Position numbers and translations under genes: made by a program. The notes under the pieces were generated by a model. It did not search any database. It was not told where the DNA came from and worked only from the letters and a program-made list of their open reading frames with translations. Positions 17,540 through 25,831 of a DNA stretch of 64,000 nucleotides are shown in pieces; the first letter of the stretch is position 1, and the number at the start of each line of letters is the position of its first letter. The stretch covers positions 1-64,000 of the forward strand of contig NZ_QUZT01000035.1 of NCBI RefSeq assembly GCF_004682045.1, in the 5' to 3' direction. The stretch comes from Pseudomonas nabeulensis (GTDB lineage: Bacteria; Pseudomonadota; Gammaproteobacteria; Pseudomonadales; Pseudomonadaceae).

Positions 17540-18910
17540 CTATTTGCCGATGCAGAAACTGGAAAAGATTCGTCCCAACAAATCATCGGAGCTGAATGCC
17601 CCGGTGATTTCCCCCAGCAGTTGCTGTGCCTGGCGTAGATCCTCGGCCAGCAACTCCCCCGCACCCGCCAAGGTCAGTTGTGCGCGGCCGTGCTCCAACG
17701 CCGCACTGGCATGGCGCAACGCCTCAAGGTGCCGACGACGCGCACTGAAGCTGCTTTCCGAGGTCTGCTCGTAGCCCATGCAGGCCTTGAGGTGGTCGCG
17801 TAGCAACTCCAAACCTTCCCCTGCCGACTTCGCACTTAGGCTAATGGTGACGTGGCCATCCTCACTGGTTTCCAGTGCAATGGCTTCGCCCGTCAGGTCG
17901 GCCTTGTTGCGGATCAAGGTGACTTTGGCCGGGTCCGGCCGTTGTTCGAGGAATTCTGGCCAGAGTGCAAAAGGGTCCACAGCTTCTGGCGCCGTAGCGT
18001 CCACGACCAGTAGCACCCGGTCCGCTTCGGCAATGGCCTTGAGCGCCCGCTCCACACCAATCTTTTCCACCTGGTCATCGGTATCGCGAAGGCCGGCGGT
18101 ATCGACGACGTGCAGCGGCATGCCATCGATGTGGATATGTTCGCGCAGGATATCCCGCGTAGTGCCGGCAATCTCGGTCACGATTGCTGCCTCACGTCCC
18201 GCCAGGGCATTAAGCAGGCTGGATTTGCCGGCATTGGGTCGGCCAGCGATCACCACCGTCATGCCATCCCGCAACAAGGCACCCTGCCCGGCTTCGCGCA
18301 GAACTGTGGATAACTCTTCGCGGACTTTATCCAGCATCGCCAATACGTGGCCATCGGCAAGAAAGTCGATTTCTTCCTCGGGAAAATCAATCGCCGCCTC
18401 GACATAGATCCGCAAGCTGATCAATTGCTCGGTCAAGTTATGCACACGCAGGGAAAACGCGCCCTGCAATGAGCGCAATGCATTGCGCGCTGCCTGTGCA
18501 GAACTGGCTTCGATCAAATCCGCAATGGCTTCGGCTTGGGCCAGGTCGAGTTTGTCATTCAGGAACGCGCGTTCGCTGAACTCCCCCGGCCGCGCCAGGC
18601 GGCAACCCAACTGCAGGCAGCGCTGGAGCAACATATCCAATACGACGGGGCCGCCATGGCCCTGCAATTCCAGGACATCTTCACCGGTGAAGGAGTTGGG
18701 GCCCGGGAAATAGATAGCCAAGCCTTCATCCAATACGCTTTCGTCAGCATCCAGAAACCGACCGTAATGGGCATAGCGAGGCTTCAACTCTCGGCCACTG
18801 ATGGCCTTGGCGGCGATGCCGGCAAGCGGCCCGGAAATTCGAACGATACCGACACCACCGCGACCTTGAGCGGTAGCGACAGCAGCGATGGTTTCACGAG
18901 GAGCGCTCAT
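17540..18910 (-). CDS. mnmE: tRNA uridine-5-carboxymethylaminomethyl(34) synthesis GTPase MnmE
   Basis: A 456-residue protein starting MSAPRETIAAVATAQGRGG. The N-terminal folate-binding domain is followed by a central G domain with GRPNAGKSSLLNAL, the DTAGLRDT switch and NKAD. It ends in the conserved FCIGK, whose cysteine is the family hallmark. It is the GTPase partner of MnmG. The frame extends six codons upstream to a TTG; the ATG gives the standard length and is chosen. A perfect DnaA box lies in the gene (18305-18313) and another over its 3' end (17526-17534). Confidence 0.97.
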   Translation of the reverse strand: MSAPRETIAAVATAQGRGGVGIVRISGPLAGIAAKAISGRELKPRYAHYGRFLDADESVLDEGLAIYFPGPNSFTGEDVLELQGHGGPVVLDMLLQRCLQLGCRLARPGEFSERAFLNDKLDLAQAEAIADLIEASSAQAARNALRSLQGAFSLRVHNLTEQLISLRIYVEAAIDFPEEEIDFLADGHVLAMLDKVREELSTVLREAGQGALLRDGMTVVIAGRPNAGKSSLLNALAGREAAIVTEIAGTTRDILREHIHIDGMPLHVVDTAGLRDTDDQVEKIGVERALKAIAEADRVLLVVDATAPEAVDPFALWPEFLEQRPDPAKVTLIRNKADLTGEAIALETSEDGHVTISLSAKSAGEGLELLRDHLKACMGYEQTSESSFSARRRHLEALRHASAALEHGRAQLTLAGAGELLAEDLRQAQQLLGEITGAFSSDDLLGRIFSSFCIGK

Positions 18911-18945
18911 CAGCAGGTTCCAGGACAAAAGTGACGGAAAGCAAA

Positions 18946-18964
18946 ACGCCCCACTAGGGGGCGT
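18946..18964 (-). terminator. Terminator after yidC
   Basis: On the minus strand ACGCCCC and GGGGCGT form a 7-bp stem followed by TTTTGC. It lies between the yidC stop and the mnmE start, so it probably ends the rpmH-rnpA-yidD-yidC transcript. Confidence 0.7.
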
Positions 18965-18989
18965 CTTGAGTGGTTATCCACAGAGTAAA

Positions 18990-20672
18990 TTACGCCGCAG
19001 CTTTTTTGGTAGCCGCTTCGATTTTACGCGTGATGTACCACTGTTGGGAGATCGACAACACGTTGTTGACTACCCAGTACAGCACCAGGCCCGCAGGGAA
19101 CCACAGGAAGAAGAAGGTGAAGATGATTGGCATCATTTTCATCACCTTGGCCTGCATCGGATCCGGCGGAGTCGGGTTCAGACGCTGCTGGATAAACATG
19201 GTCGCGCCCATGATGATCGGCAGGATAAAGAACGGGTCTTTGATCGACAGGTCAGTTATCCACAGAATGAACGGCGCCTGACGCATTTCCACGCTTTCCA
19301 GAAGTACCCAGTACAGCGACAGGAACACTGGCATTTGTACGAGAATCGGCAAGCATCCACCCAACGGGTTGATCTTCTCTTTCTTGTACAGCTCCATCAT
19401 GGCCTGCGACATTTTCTGCCGGTCATCACCATGTTGCTCTTTCAGAGCCGCCAGTTTCGGTGCCACGGCACGCATGCGCGCCATCGACTTGTAGCTGGCT
19501 GCCGACAGAGGGAAGAAAAGCCCTTTGATCAGCATGGTCAGGAAGATGATCGAGAAGCCCCAGTTACCCACGATGCTGTGGATATGTTGCAGCAGCCAGA
19601 AAATCGGCTGGGCAATGAACCACAGAATGCCGTAGTCAACGGTCAGTTCCAGACCTGGGGACAATTCTTTCAGCACAGCCTGGCTTTTCGGACCGGCGTA
19701 CAGGGTAGCGCTGGTTTCAGCCTTGGCACCTGGAGCGACGGTCAACGCCGGGCCAGTAAAGCCGATGATGTAGTTGCCCTGGTTGTCCTTACGGGTTTGA
19801 ACCAGGTTGGCTTCACCCTTGTTCGGGATCCAGGCGGTCACGAAGTAGTGTTGCAGCCAGGCTACCCAACCGCCTTGGACGGTTTCTTTCAGCGCGCCCT
19901 TGTCGATATCTTTCATCGACACTTTTTTGTACGGCTCGCTACTTGTCCACAGGGCGGCGCCCAGGTAAGTCGCGGTGCCAGTGGCGGTGCTGGAAGAAGG
20001 ATCGGAGCTACCATCACGCTTGAGCTGGGCAAACAGGTTGCCGCTCCAAGGCTTGTCGCTTTCGTTGTCGATCAGGTAAGTGACCTTCAAGTCGTACAAA
20101 CCGCGGGTAAAGCTGAAACGCTTGATGTAGTTGACGCCGTCGTGACTGAATTTCAGGTCGACGTTCAACTGGTTCTGGCCATCAGCCAGCTGATAAGTCT
20201 TCTGTTCGGTCGAATAAACCGGACGACCGGTAGCCCGTGCATCCGGACCGTTGGTGCCGGTCAGGCCACTTTGTGCCAGATAAGTGCGTTCACCACCGTT
20301 ATCGAACAGTTGGAACGGAACATCCGGGTGGTCTTGACGACGTGGATACAGCGGCAGTTTCAACTGCGCGATGTCACCGCCTTGTGGGTCGATAGCCAGG
20401 TCGAGCACATCCGTTTTGACGTGGATGAGGTCTTTATTGGTGACCACTGGCGTTTCTAAAGGGGCGCTTGTCTCGCCATTCGCGCTGGGAACATCGGCAC
20501 TCGCGGACGCATTGTTACCCAGCGGGGTGTCCGGAATAGCCGGCGCAGCCTGGTTGGTAGCAACATTCTGAGTCGGCAGGGCAGCCTGGCCATAGTCCTG
20601 GTTCCACTTAAGGACCATGACGTAGGACACGATTGCCAGGGCGACGATCAGGATCGTGCGTTTAATATCCAT
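18990..20672 (-). CDS. yidC: Membrane protein insertase YidC
   Basis: A 560-residue inner-membrane protein. A first membrane helix (RTILIVALAIVSYVMVL, residues about 5-21) is followed by a large periplasmic beta domain. A C-terminal five-helix insertase core contains ISIIFLTMLIKGLFFPL and GGCLPILVQMPVFLSLY. The tail is basic (RKIEAATKKAAA). It inserts membrane proteins such as the AtpE c subunit, alone or with SecYEG. It lies 2 bases after yidD in the conserved rpmH-rnpA-yidD-yidC operon. Two perfect DnaA boxes lie at 18974-18982 (3' flank) and 19256-19264. Confidence 0.97.
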   Translation of the reverse strand: MDIKRTILIVALAIVSYVMVLKWNQDYGQAALPTQNVATNQAAPAIPDTPLGNNASASADVPSANGETSAPLETPVVTNKDLIHVKTDVLDLAIDPQGGDIAQLKLPLYPRRQDHPDVPFQLFDNGGERTYLAQSGLTGTNGPDARATGRPVYSTEQKTYQLADGQNQLNVDLKFSHDGVNYIKRFSFTRGLYDLKVTYLIDNESDKPWSGNLFAQLKRDGSSDPSSSTATGTATYLGAALWTSSEPYKKVSMKDIDKGALKETVQGGWVAWLQHYFVTAWIPNKGEANLVQTRKDNQGNYIIGFTGPALTVAPGAKAETSATLYAGPKSQAVLKELSPGLELTVDYGILWFIAQPIFWLLQHIHSIVGNWGFSIIFLTMLIKGLFFPLSAASYKSMARMRAVAPKLAALKEQHGDDRQKMSQAMMELYKKEKINPLGGCLPILVQMPVFLSLYWVLLESVEMRQAPFILWITDLSIKDPFFILPIIMGATMFIQQRLNPTPPDPMQAKVMKMMPIIFTFFFLWFPAGLVLYWVVNNVLSISQQWYITRKIEAATKKAAA

Positions 20673-20674
20673 GA

Positions 20675-20920
20675 TTACTCGGCCATCGAAGAAGAACGGG
20701 AGGTAGGGATAGGTGGAACCGGGTCATAACCACCGGGATTCCACGGATGACAGCGACCTAAACGACGAAAGGTCAGCCAGCCACCGCGCAGAAGACCATG
20801 ATTTTCGATGGCCTCTAACGCGTAGCAGGAACAACTGGGGTAGAAACGACAGTGGCTGGCCATCAGGGGACTAATGGCATAGCGATAAAACTGGATCGGA
20901 ACGAGGGCCAGTTTACGCAT
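20675..20920 (-). CDS. yidD: Membrane protein insertion efficiency factor YidD
   Basis: An 81-residue protein with the family core FYRYAISPLMASHCRFYPSCSCYALEAI and RLGRCHPWNPGGYDPVP, including the conserved cysteines. YidD helps YidC-dependent insertion. It overlaps the rnpA 3' end by eight bases and sits 2 bases before yidC, which points to coupled translation. Confidence 0.95.
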   Translation of the reverse strand: MRKLALVPIQFYRYAISPLMASHCRFYPSCSCYALEAIENHGLLRGGWLTFRRLGRCHPWNPGGYDPVPPIPTSRSSSMAE

Positions 20921-21320
20921 CAGTGCTGTCTACCCCTACAGTTTCGGTGCTGACTGCTGGTGCCGGCTTGTTGGTACGCGCCAGACGTTTCCAGAGCTTG
21001 CCGAAATGCTGAATCAATTCGGGGTTTTCTACATCACCCAAGCCTTTGCGCGCGACGATAACAATATCCCAACCAACCAGAGTCTCCTGGTGGAGGCGAA
21101 ACGATTCGCGCATCAGACGCTTGAGGCGATTGCGCTCAACGGAGAGCTTTACGCTCTTCTTGCCGATCACCAACCCAAGGCGGGGGTGATCCAGATCGTT
21201 GTTACGCGCAAGGAGCAGGAGATTTTTCCCCGGAACCTTGCCGGTGGGGGAGTCAAAGACTGCCTTGAAGTGCCGGGGGGTTAGCAGACGCTTTTCCCGA
21301 CTGAAGTCCTGACTCACCAC
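20913..21320 (-). CDS. rnpA: Ribonuclease P protein component
   Basis: A 135-residue basic protein that, with the RNA subunit (not in this window), cleaves tRNA 5' leaders. Motifs are FSREKRLLTPRHFKAVF at the N-terminus and the RNR signature KLSVERNRLKRLMRESFR. The frame is open far upstream, but the family begins (M)VSQDFSREKRL. Two GTG codons in tandem (21318-21320 and 21315-21317) are candidate starts; the first is used. The ribosome-binding site is weak. It follows rpmH by 13 bases. Confidence 0.93.
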   Translation of the reverse strand: MVSQDFSREKRLLTPRHFKAVFDSPTGKVPGKNLLLLARNNDLDHPRLGLVIGKKSVKLSVERNRLKRLMRESFRLHQETLVGWDIVIVARKGLGDVENPELIQHFGKLWKRLARTNKPAPAVSTETVGVDSTDA

Positions 21321-21333
21321 CAGTACCGGATTA

Positions 21334-21468
21334 TCAAACTGCCAGACGTGCGCGACCTTTGGCGCGACGACGCGACAGGACAGCACGGCCGTTCTTGGTA
21401 GCCATGCGAGCACGGAAACCGTGGGTGCGGGCGCGTTTGATGGTGCTTGGTTGGAAAGTACGTTTCAT
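21334..21468 (-). CDS. rpmH: 50S ribosomal protein L34
   Basis: The 44-residue very basic protein begins MKRTFQPSTIKRARTHGFRA and ends ARLAV. It is the universal first gene of the rpmH-rnpA-yidD-yidC operon beside oriC. It is read directly from the minus strand between a CAT at 21466-21468 and a TCA at 21334-21336. Confidence 0.97.
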   Translation of the reverse strand: MKRTFQPSTIKRARTHGFRARMATKNGRAVLSRRRAKGRARLAV

Positions 21469-21540
21469 GGCGTTGTTACCTGGTTCGTCCACAACGGGCC
21501 GGAATGGCCCCCGTTTTAAGAGACCGGCGATTCTAGAGAA

Positions 21541-22003
21541 AGCAAGCCTCTAGGTCAATTTCCAACCAGCTATTCCTTTAATTAGATCTCTATAAGGCAA
21601 AGGGCGCTTTTCTGTCCGCTCGCTTTCTCAAGCAATGCCATAGATATAAAAATAAAGAAGGAAGTTATTTAAAGCTTTTCTGTAAAGCTTATAAAAGCTA
21701 GTGAGGCAATCATCTGTGGATAACTACCTTGGGGCCTTATTCTGCCTGATGTACAGAGAATGACAACACGGGGGAGAAACGGTGCTCTGCCTGTGCTGCG
21801 CTGTCGGATAAGCTGTGGGTGGAATGGGTTGTTATCCACAGCCCAGTTACCCACAGACTTTCGACCCCACTTGTACAACGAGCTTAGGTGCGCTTATCCA
21901 CAGAGCTTATGCACAGACCATCGGTCGCTTTTTTCTCGGATAACACGTTGATTTTGGCTGCCCTGTGAGCAACCTACATGTGGATAAGTGGGCGGCTCGC
22001 CGC
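21541..22003. other. oriC: Chromosomal replication origin oriC
   Basis: The 585-base gap between rpmH and dnaA holds no gene. Its left half (about 21541-21710) is AT-rich and suits a DNA unwinding element. Its right half has DnaA boxes: perfect ones at 21715-21723, 21832-21840, 21894-21902 and 21979-21987, and one-mismatch ones TTACCCACA 21847-21855 and TTATGCACA 21907-21915. Position and content match the oriC known for P. putida and P. aeruginosa. The rpmH promoter, reading left, must lie near 21470-21560. Confidence 0.9.
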
Positions 22004-22009
22004 TACAAT
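21979..22009 (+). promoter_or_regulatory. Probable dnaA promoter with a DnaA box over the -35 region
   Basis: A good -10 hexamer TACAAT lies at 22004-22009. The region 17-18 bases upstream is occupied by the perfect DnaA box at 21979-21987, so DnaA bound there would compete with RNA polymerase. The -35 itself is poor. DnaA self-repression is known in other bacteria; here it is inferred from the overlap. Confidence 0.45.
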
Positions 22010-22053
22010 GGCGGCTGTTTTTGCCTCACCGGCTTTCAACTTAGGGGATATCC

Positions 22054-23571
22054 GTGTCAGTGGAACTTTGGCAGCAGTGCGTGGAGCTTTTGCGCGAAGA
22101 GCTGCCTGCCCAGCAATTCAACACCTGGATCCGTCCGCTACAGGTCGAAGCCGAAGGCGACGAGTTGCGTGTCTACGCACCCAATCGTTTTGTTCTCGAC
22201 TGGGTCAACGAGAAGTACCTGGGCCGCGTTCTCGAATTGCTCGATGAACACGGCAACGGCGTCGCCCCCATGCTTTCCTTATTAATAGGAAGCAAACGTA
22301 GCTCCGCGCCCCGCGCTGCACCGAATGCACCATTGGCTGCGGCGGCATCGCAAGCCCAGGCTGCGGCGGCACCGGTCGCCACGGCGCCAGTTCCAGCGGC
22401 AGCGCCGTCGAAATCCTCTGCGCAGAAAAGTGCTCCTGAGAATGAAGAGCCGTCCCGCGACAGCTTCGACCCGATGGCGGGCGCCAGCTCGCAGCAAGCG
22501 CCGGTCCGCGCCGAGCAGCGCACCGTACAGGTTGAGGGTGCGCTCAAGCACACCAGCTACCTGAACCGCACGTTTACGTTTGAGAACTTCGTCGAAGGTA
22601 AATCCAACCAGCTGGCCCGCGCGGCTGCCTGGCAAGTCGCCGACAACCCCAAGCACGGTTACAACCCGCTCTTCCTTTATGGTGGCGTTGGCTTGGGTAA
22701 GACGCACTTGATGCACGCTGTGGGTAACCACCTATTAAAGAAGAATCCGAATGCCAAGGTTGTGTACCTGCACTCGGAGCGCTTCGTGGCTGACATGGTC
22801 AAGGCCTTGCAGCTCAATGCCATCAACGAGTTCAAGCGTTTCTACCGCTCCGTTGATGCGCTGCTGATCGATGACATCCAATTCTTCGCCCGCAAAGAGC
22901 GTTCCCAGGAAGAGTTTTTCCACACCTTCAACGCTTTGCTCGAAGGCGGCCAGCAGGTCATCTTGACCAGCGACCGTTACCCGAAGGAAATCGAAGGTTT
23001 GGAAGAACGTTTGAAATCGCGCTTCGGCTGGGGCCTGACCGTGGCGGTCGAGCCTCCAGAGTTGGAAACCCGCGTGGCGATCCTGATGAAAAAGGCCGAC
23101 CAGGCGAAGGTCGACCTGCCTCACGATGCGGCGTTCTTCATTGCCCAGCGCATTCGTTCCAACGTGCGTGAGCTTGAAGGCGCGCTCAAGCGCGTTATCG
23201 CTCACTCGCACTTCATGGGCCGCGACATCACCATCGAACTGATTCGCGAATCTCTGAAAGACTTGTTGGCACTGCAGGACAAACTGGTGAGTGTGGATAA
23301 CATCCAGCGCACCGTGGCCGAGTACTACAAGATCAAGATATCCGACCTGTTGTCCAAGCGTCGTTCGCGCTCGGTAGCGCGTCCGCGTCAGGTGGCCATG
23401 GCGCTCTCCAAAGAGTTGACCAACCACAGCCTGCCGGAAATCGGTGATGTGTTTGGTGGTCGTGACCACACCACGGTCTTGCACGCATGCCGCAAGATCA
23501 ATGAACTTAAGGAATCCGACGCGGATATTCGCGAGGACTACAAGAACCTGCTGCGTACACTGACAACGTGA
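22054..23571 (+). CDS. dnaA: Chromosomal replication initiator protein DnaA
   Basis: A 505-residue initiator with all four domains. The DnaB-interacting N-terminus is WQQCVELLREELPAQQFNTWIRPL. A long Ala/Pro-rich linker spans about residues 85-160. The AAA+ domain has GGVGLGKTHLMHA and the Walker B LLIDDIQFF. The C-terminal DNA-binding helix-turn-helix has the signature GGRDHTTVLHACRKI. It starts at GTG with AGGGGAT just upstream. A perfect DnaA box lies inside the gene at 23292-23300. Confidence 0.98.
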   Translation: MSVELWQQCVELLREELPAQQFNTWIRPLQVEAEGDELRVYAPNRFVLDWVNEKYLGRVLELLDEHGNGVAPMLSLLIGSKRSSAPRAAPNAPLAAAASQAQAAAAPVATAPVPAAAPSKSSAQKSAPENEEPSRDSFDPMAGASSQQAPVRAEQRTVQVEGALKHTSYLNRTFTFENFVEGKSNQLARAAAWQVADNPKHGYNPLFLYGGVGLGKTHLMHAVGNHLLKKNPNAKVVYLHSERFVADMVKALQLNAINEFKRFYRSVDALLIDDIQFFARKERSQEEFFHTFNALLEGGQQVILTSDRYPKEIEGLEERLKSRFGWGLTVAVEPPELETRVAILMKKADQAKVDLPHDAAFFIAQRIRSNVRELEGALKRVIAHSHFMGRDITIELIRESLKDLLALQDKLVSVDNIQRTVAEYYKIKISDLLSKRRSRSVARPRQVAMALSKELTNHSLPEIGDVFGGRDHTTVLHACRKINELKESDADIREDYKNLLRTLTT

Positions 23572-23609
23572 TGACACCAGCGCAGCTTATTAAGGCAAGG
23601 GACTAGACC

Positions 23610-24713
23610 ATGCATTTCACCATTCAACGCGAAGCCCTGTTGAAACCCCTGCAACTGGTCGCAGGCGTCGTCGAGCGCCGGCAGACCTTGCCGGTGCTTT
23701 CCAACGTATTGCTGGTGGTCGAAGGCCAGCAATTGTCCCTGACCGGTACTGACCTGGAAGTCGAATTGGTCGGTCGCGTTCAACTGGAAGAGCCTGCCGA
23801 GCCGGGCGAGATCACAGTGCCGGCGCGCAAGCTGATGGATATCTGCAAAAGCCTGCCGAACGACGCGTTGATCGACATTAAAGTTGATGACGCCAAGCTG
23901 GTGGTCAAGGCCGGCCGCAGCCGCTTCACCTTGTCCACCTTGCCCGCCAATGATTTCCCGACTGTTGAAGAAGGCCCTGGCTCGCTGACCTGCAGCCTGG
24001 AGCAAAGCAGGTTGCGCCGTTTGATCGAGCGCACCAGCTTCGCCATGGCTCAGCAGGACGTGCGTTACTACCTTAACGGCATGTTGTTGGAAGTCTCCGA
24101 AGGCATCATCCGCGCCGTGGCCACGGATGGTCACCGTCTGGCAATGTGCTCGATGAAGGCCGATATCGGTCAACCTGATCGTCATCAGGTGATCGTGCCG
24201 CGCAAAGGTATTCTTGAGTTGGCGCGTCTGCTGACTGAGCCGGACGGCAATGTCAGCATCGTGTTGGGTCAGCATCATATTCGTGCGACCACCGGTGAGT
24301 TTACCTTCACCTCCAAGCTGGTTGATGGCAAGTTCCCTGACTATGAGCGCGTGCTGCCCAAAGGCGGCGACAAGCTGGTGTTGGGTGACCGCCAAGCCCT
24401 GCGCGAGGCTTTCAGCCGTACGGCGATTCTGTCCAACGAAAAGTACCGTGGTATTCGTCTGCAACTGGCCAACGGTCAGCTGAAAATCCAGGCCAATAAC
24501 CCGGAACAGGAAGAGGCAGAGGAAGAAGTGGGCGTCGACTACAACGGCGGTTCCCTGGAAATTGGCTTCAACGTGAGTTACTTGCTCGACGTGCTGGGTG
24601 TGATGACCACTGAACAGGTTCGCCTGATTCTGTCGGACTCCAACAGCAGCGCACTGGTGCAAGAATCCGATAACGACGACTCGGCCTACGTTGTTATGCC
24701 GATGCGCCTGTAA
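23610..24713 (+). CDS. dnaN: DNA polymerase III subunit beta (sliding clamp)
   Basis: A 367-residue clamp, standard length. It starts MHFTIQREALLKPLQLVAGVVERRQTLPVLSN and ends in the conserved YVVMPMRL. The protein forms a dimeric ring that holds the replicative polymerase on DNA. It follows dnaA by 38 bases and precedes recF by 10, in the usual dnaA-dnaN-recF-gyrB order. Confidence 0.98.
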   Translation: MHFTIQREALLKPLQLVAGVVERRQTLPVLSNVLLVVEGQQLSLTGTDLEVELVGRVQLEEPAEPGEITVPARKLMDICKSLPNDALIDIKVDDAKLVVKAGRSRFTLSTLPANDFPTVEEGPGSLTCSLEQSRLRRLIERTSFAMAQQDVRYYLNGMLLEVSEGIIRAVATDGHRLAMCSMKADIGQPDRHQVIVPRKGILELARLLTEPDGNVSIVLGQHHIRATTGEFTFTSKLVDGKFPDYERVLPKGGDKLVLGDRQALREAFSRTAILSNEKYRGIRLQLANGQLKIQANNPEQEEAEEEVGVDYNGGSLEIGFNVSYLLDVLGVMTTEQVRLILSDSNSSALVQESDNDDSAYVVMPMRL

Positions 24714-24723
24714 TAGAAGCTAG

Positions 24724-25827
24724 ATGTCCCTTAGTCGCGTCTCGGTCACCGCGGTGCGCAATCTGCACCCGGTGACCTTCTCCCCCTCCCCCCGCATCAA
24801 TATCCTTCATGGCGCCAACGGCAGTGGCAAAACCAGTGTGCTGGAAGCCATTCATTTGCTTGGGCTTGCCCGTTCATTTCGCAGCGCTCGCTTGTTGCCG
24901 GTTATCCAATACGAACAATTGGCGTGCACGGTGTTTGGCCAGGTCGAATTGGCTGAAGGCGGGAACAGTAGCCTGGGGATATCCCGTGATCGCGGCGGAG
25001 AGTTCCAAATTCGTATCGACGGGCAAAATGCTCGTAGTGCGGCGCAACTGGCAGAAATCCTGCCACTGCAACTGATCAACCCTGACAGCTTCCGTTTGTT
25101 GGAAGGTGCGCCAAAAATCCGCAGGCAATTCCTCGATTGGGGAGTGTTCCACGTGGAACCGCGTTTCATGGCCACTTGGCAGCGCCTGCAGAAGGCCCTG
25201 CGGCAGCGGAACTCATGGCTGCGGCATGGTACACTTGACGCCGCTTCGCAAGCGGCCTGGGACCGGGAACTGTGCCTGGCCAGCGACGAAATAGATGAAT
25301 ACCGCCGTGCCTATATCAAAGCCTTGAAACCAGTCTTTGAGCAGACCTTGAGTGAGTTGTTGGATCTCGAAGGGCTGACGCTGAGTTATTACCGTGGTTG
25401 GGACAAAGAGCGTGAACTGAGTGCAGTGCTTGCTACGTCCTTGCAGCGGGATCAGCAAATTGGCCATACCCAGGCCGGACCCCAACGCGCTGATTTGCGC
25501 CTTAGATTAGGCGCTCATAATGCTGCGGACATCTTGTCCCGCGGTCAGCAAAAGTTGGTGGTGTGCGCGCTGCGTATCGCCCAGGGTCACTTGGTGAGCC
25601 AGGCTCGCCGCGGTCAGTGTATTTATCTGGTGGATGACTTGCCGTCCGAACTCGACGAGCAACACCGCCGCGCGCTATGCCGCTTGTTGGAAGAATTACG
25701 CTGCCAGGTGTTTATCACCTGTGTAGACCACGAATTATTGAGGGAAGGCTGGCAGACGGAAACGCCAGTCGCTCTGTTCCACGTGGAACAGGGCCGTATC
25801 ACCCAGACCCACGACCATCGGGAGTGA
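24724..25827 (+). CDS. recF: DNA replication and repair protein RecF
   Basis: A 367-residue SMC-like ATPase that helps load RecA at gaps. The Walker A motif GANGSGKTSVLEAIHLLG is near the N-terminus. The ABC signature region ILSRGQQKLVVCALRIAQG and the Walker B IYLVDDLPSELDE are near the C-terminus. The gene ends 4 bases before gyrB. Two parS sites are embedded in its coding sequence (25145-25160 and 25775-25790). Confidence 0.97.
   Translation: MSLSRVSVTAVRNLHPVTFSPSPRINILHGANGSGKTSVLEAIHLLGLARSFRSARLLPVIQYEQLACTVFGQVELAEGGNSSLGISRDRGGEFQIRIDGQNARSAAQLAEILPLQLINPDSFRLLEGAPKIRRQFLDWGVFHVEPRFMATWQRLQKALRQRNSWLRHGTLDAASQAAWDRELCLASDEIDEYRRAYIKALKPVFEQTLSELLDLEGLTLSYYRGWDKERELSAVLATSLQRDQQIGHTQAGPQRADLRLRLGAHNAADILSRGQQKLVVCALRIAQGHLVSQARRGQCIYLVDDLPSELDEQHRRALCRLLEELRCQVFITCVDHELLREGWQTETPVALFHVEQGRITQTHDHRE
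25145..25160. other. parS: parS site inside recF
   Basis: TGTTCCACGTGGAACC matches the Pseudomonas parS palindrome (TGTTCCACGTGGAACA) except at the last base, and lies about 3 kb from oriC. ParB, encoded at 8.8-9.7 kb, is the expected ligand. Confidence 0.9.
25775..25790. other. parS: parS site at the 3' end of recF
   Basis: TGTTCCACGTGGAACA is a perfect 16-base parS palindrome, 630 bases from the previous site. Both are embedded in recF codons. Confidence 0.95.
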
Positions 25828-25831
25828 AGGC

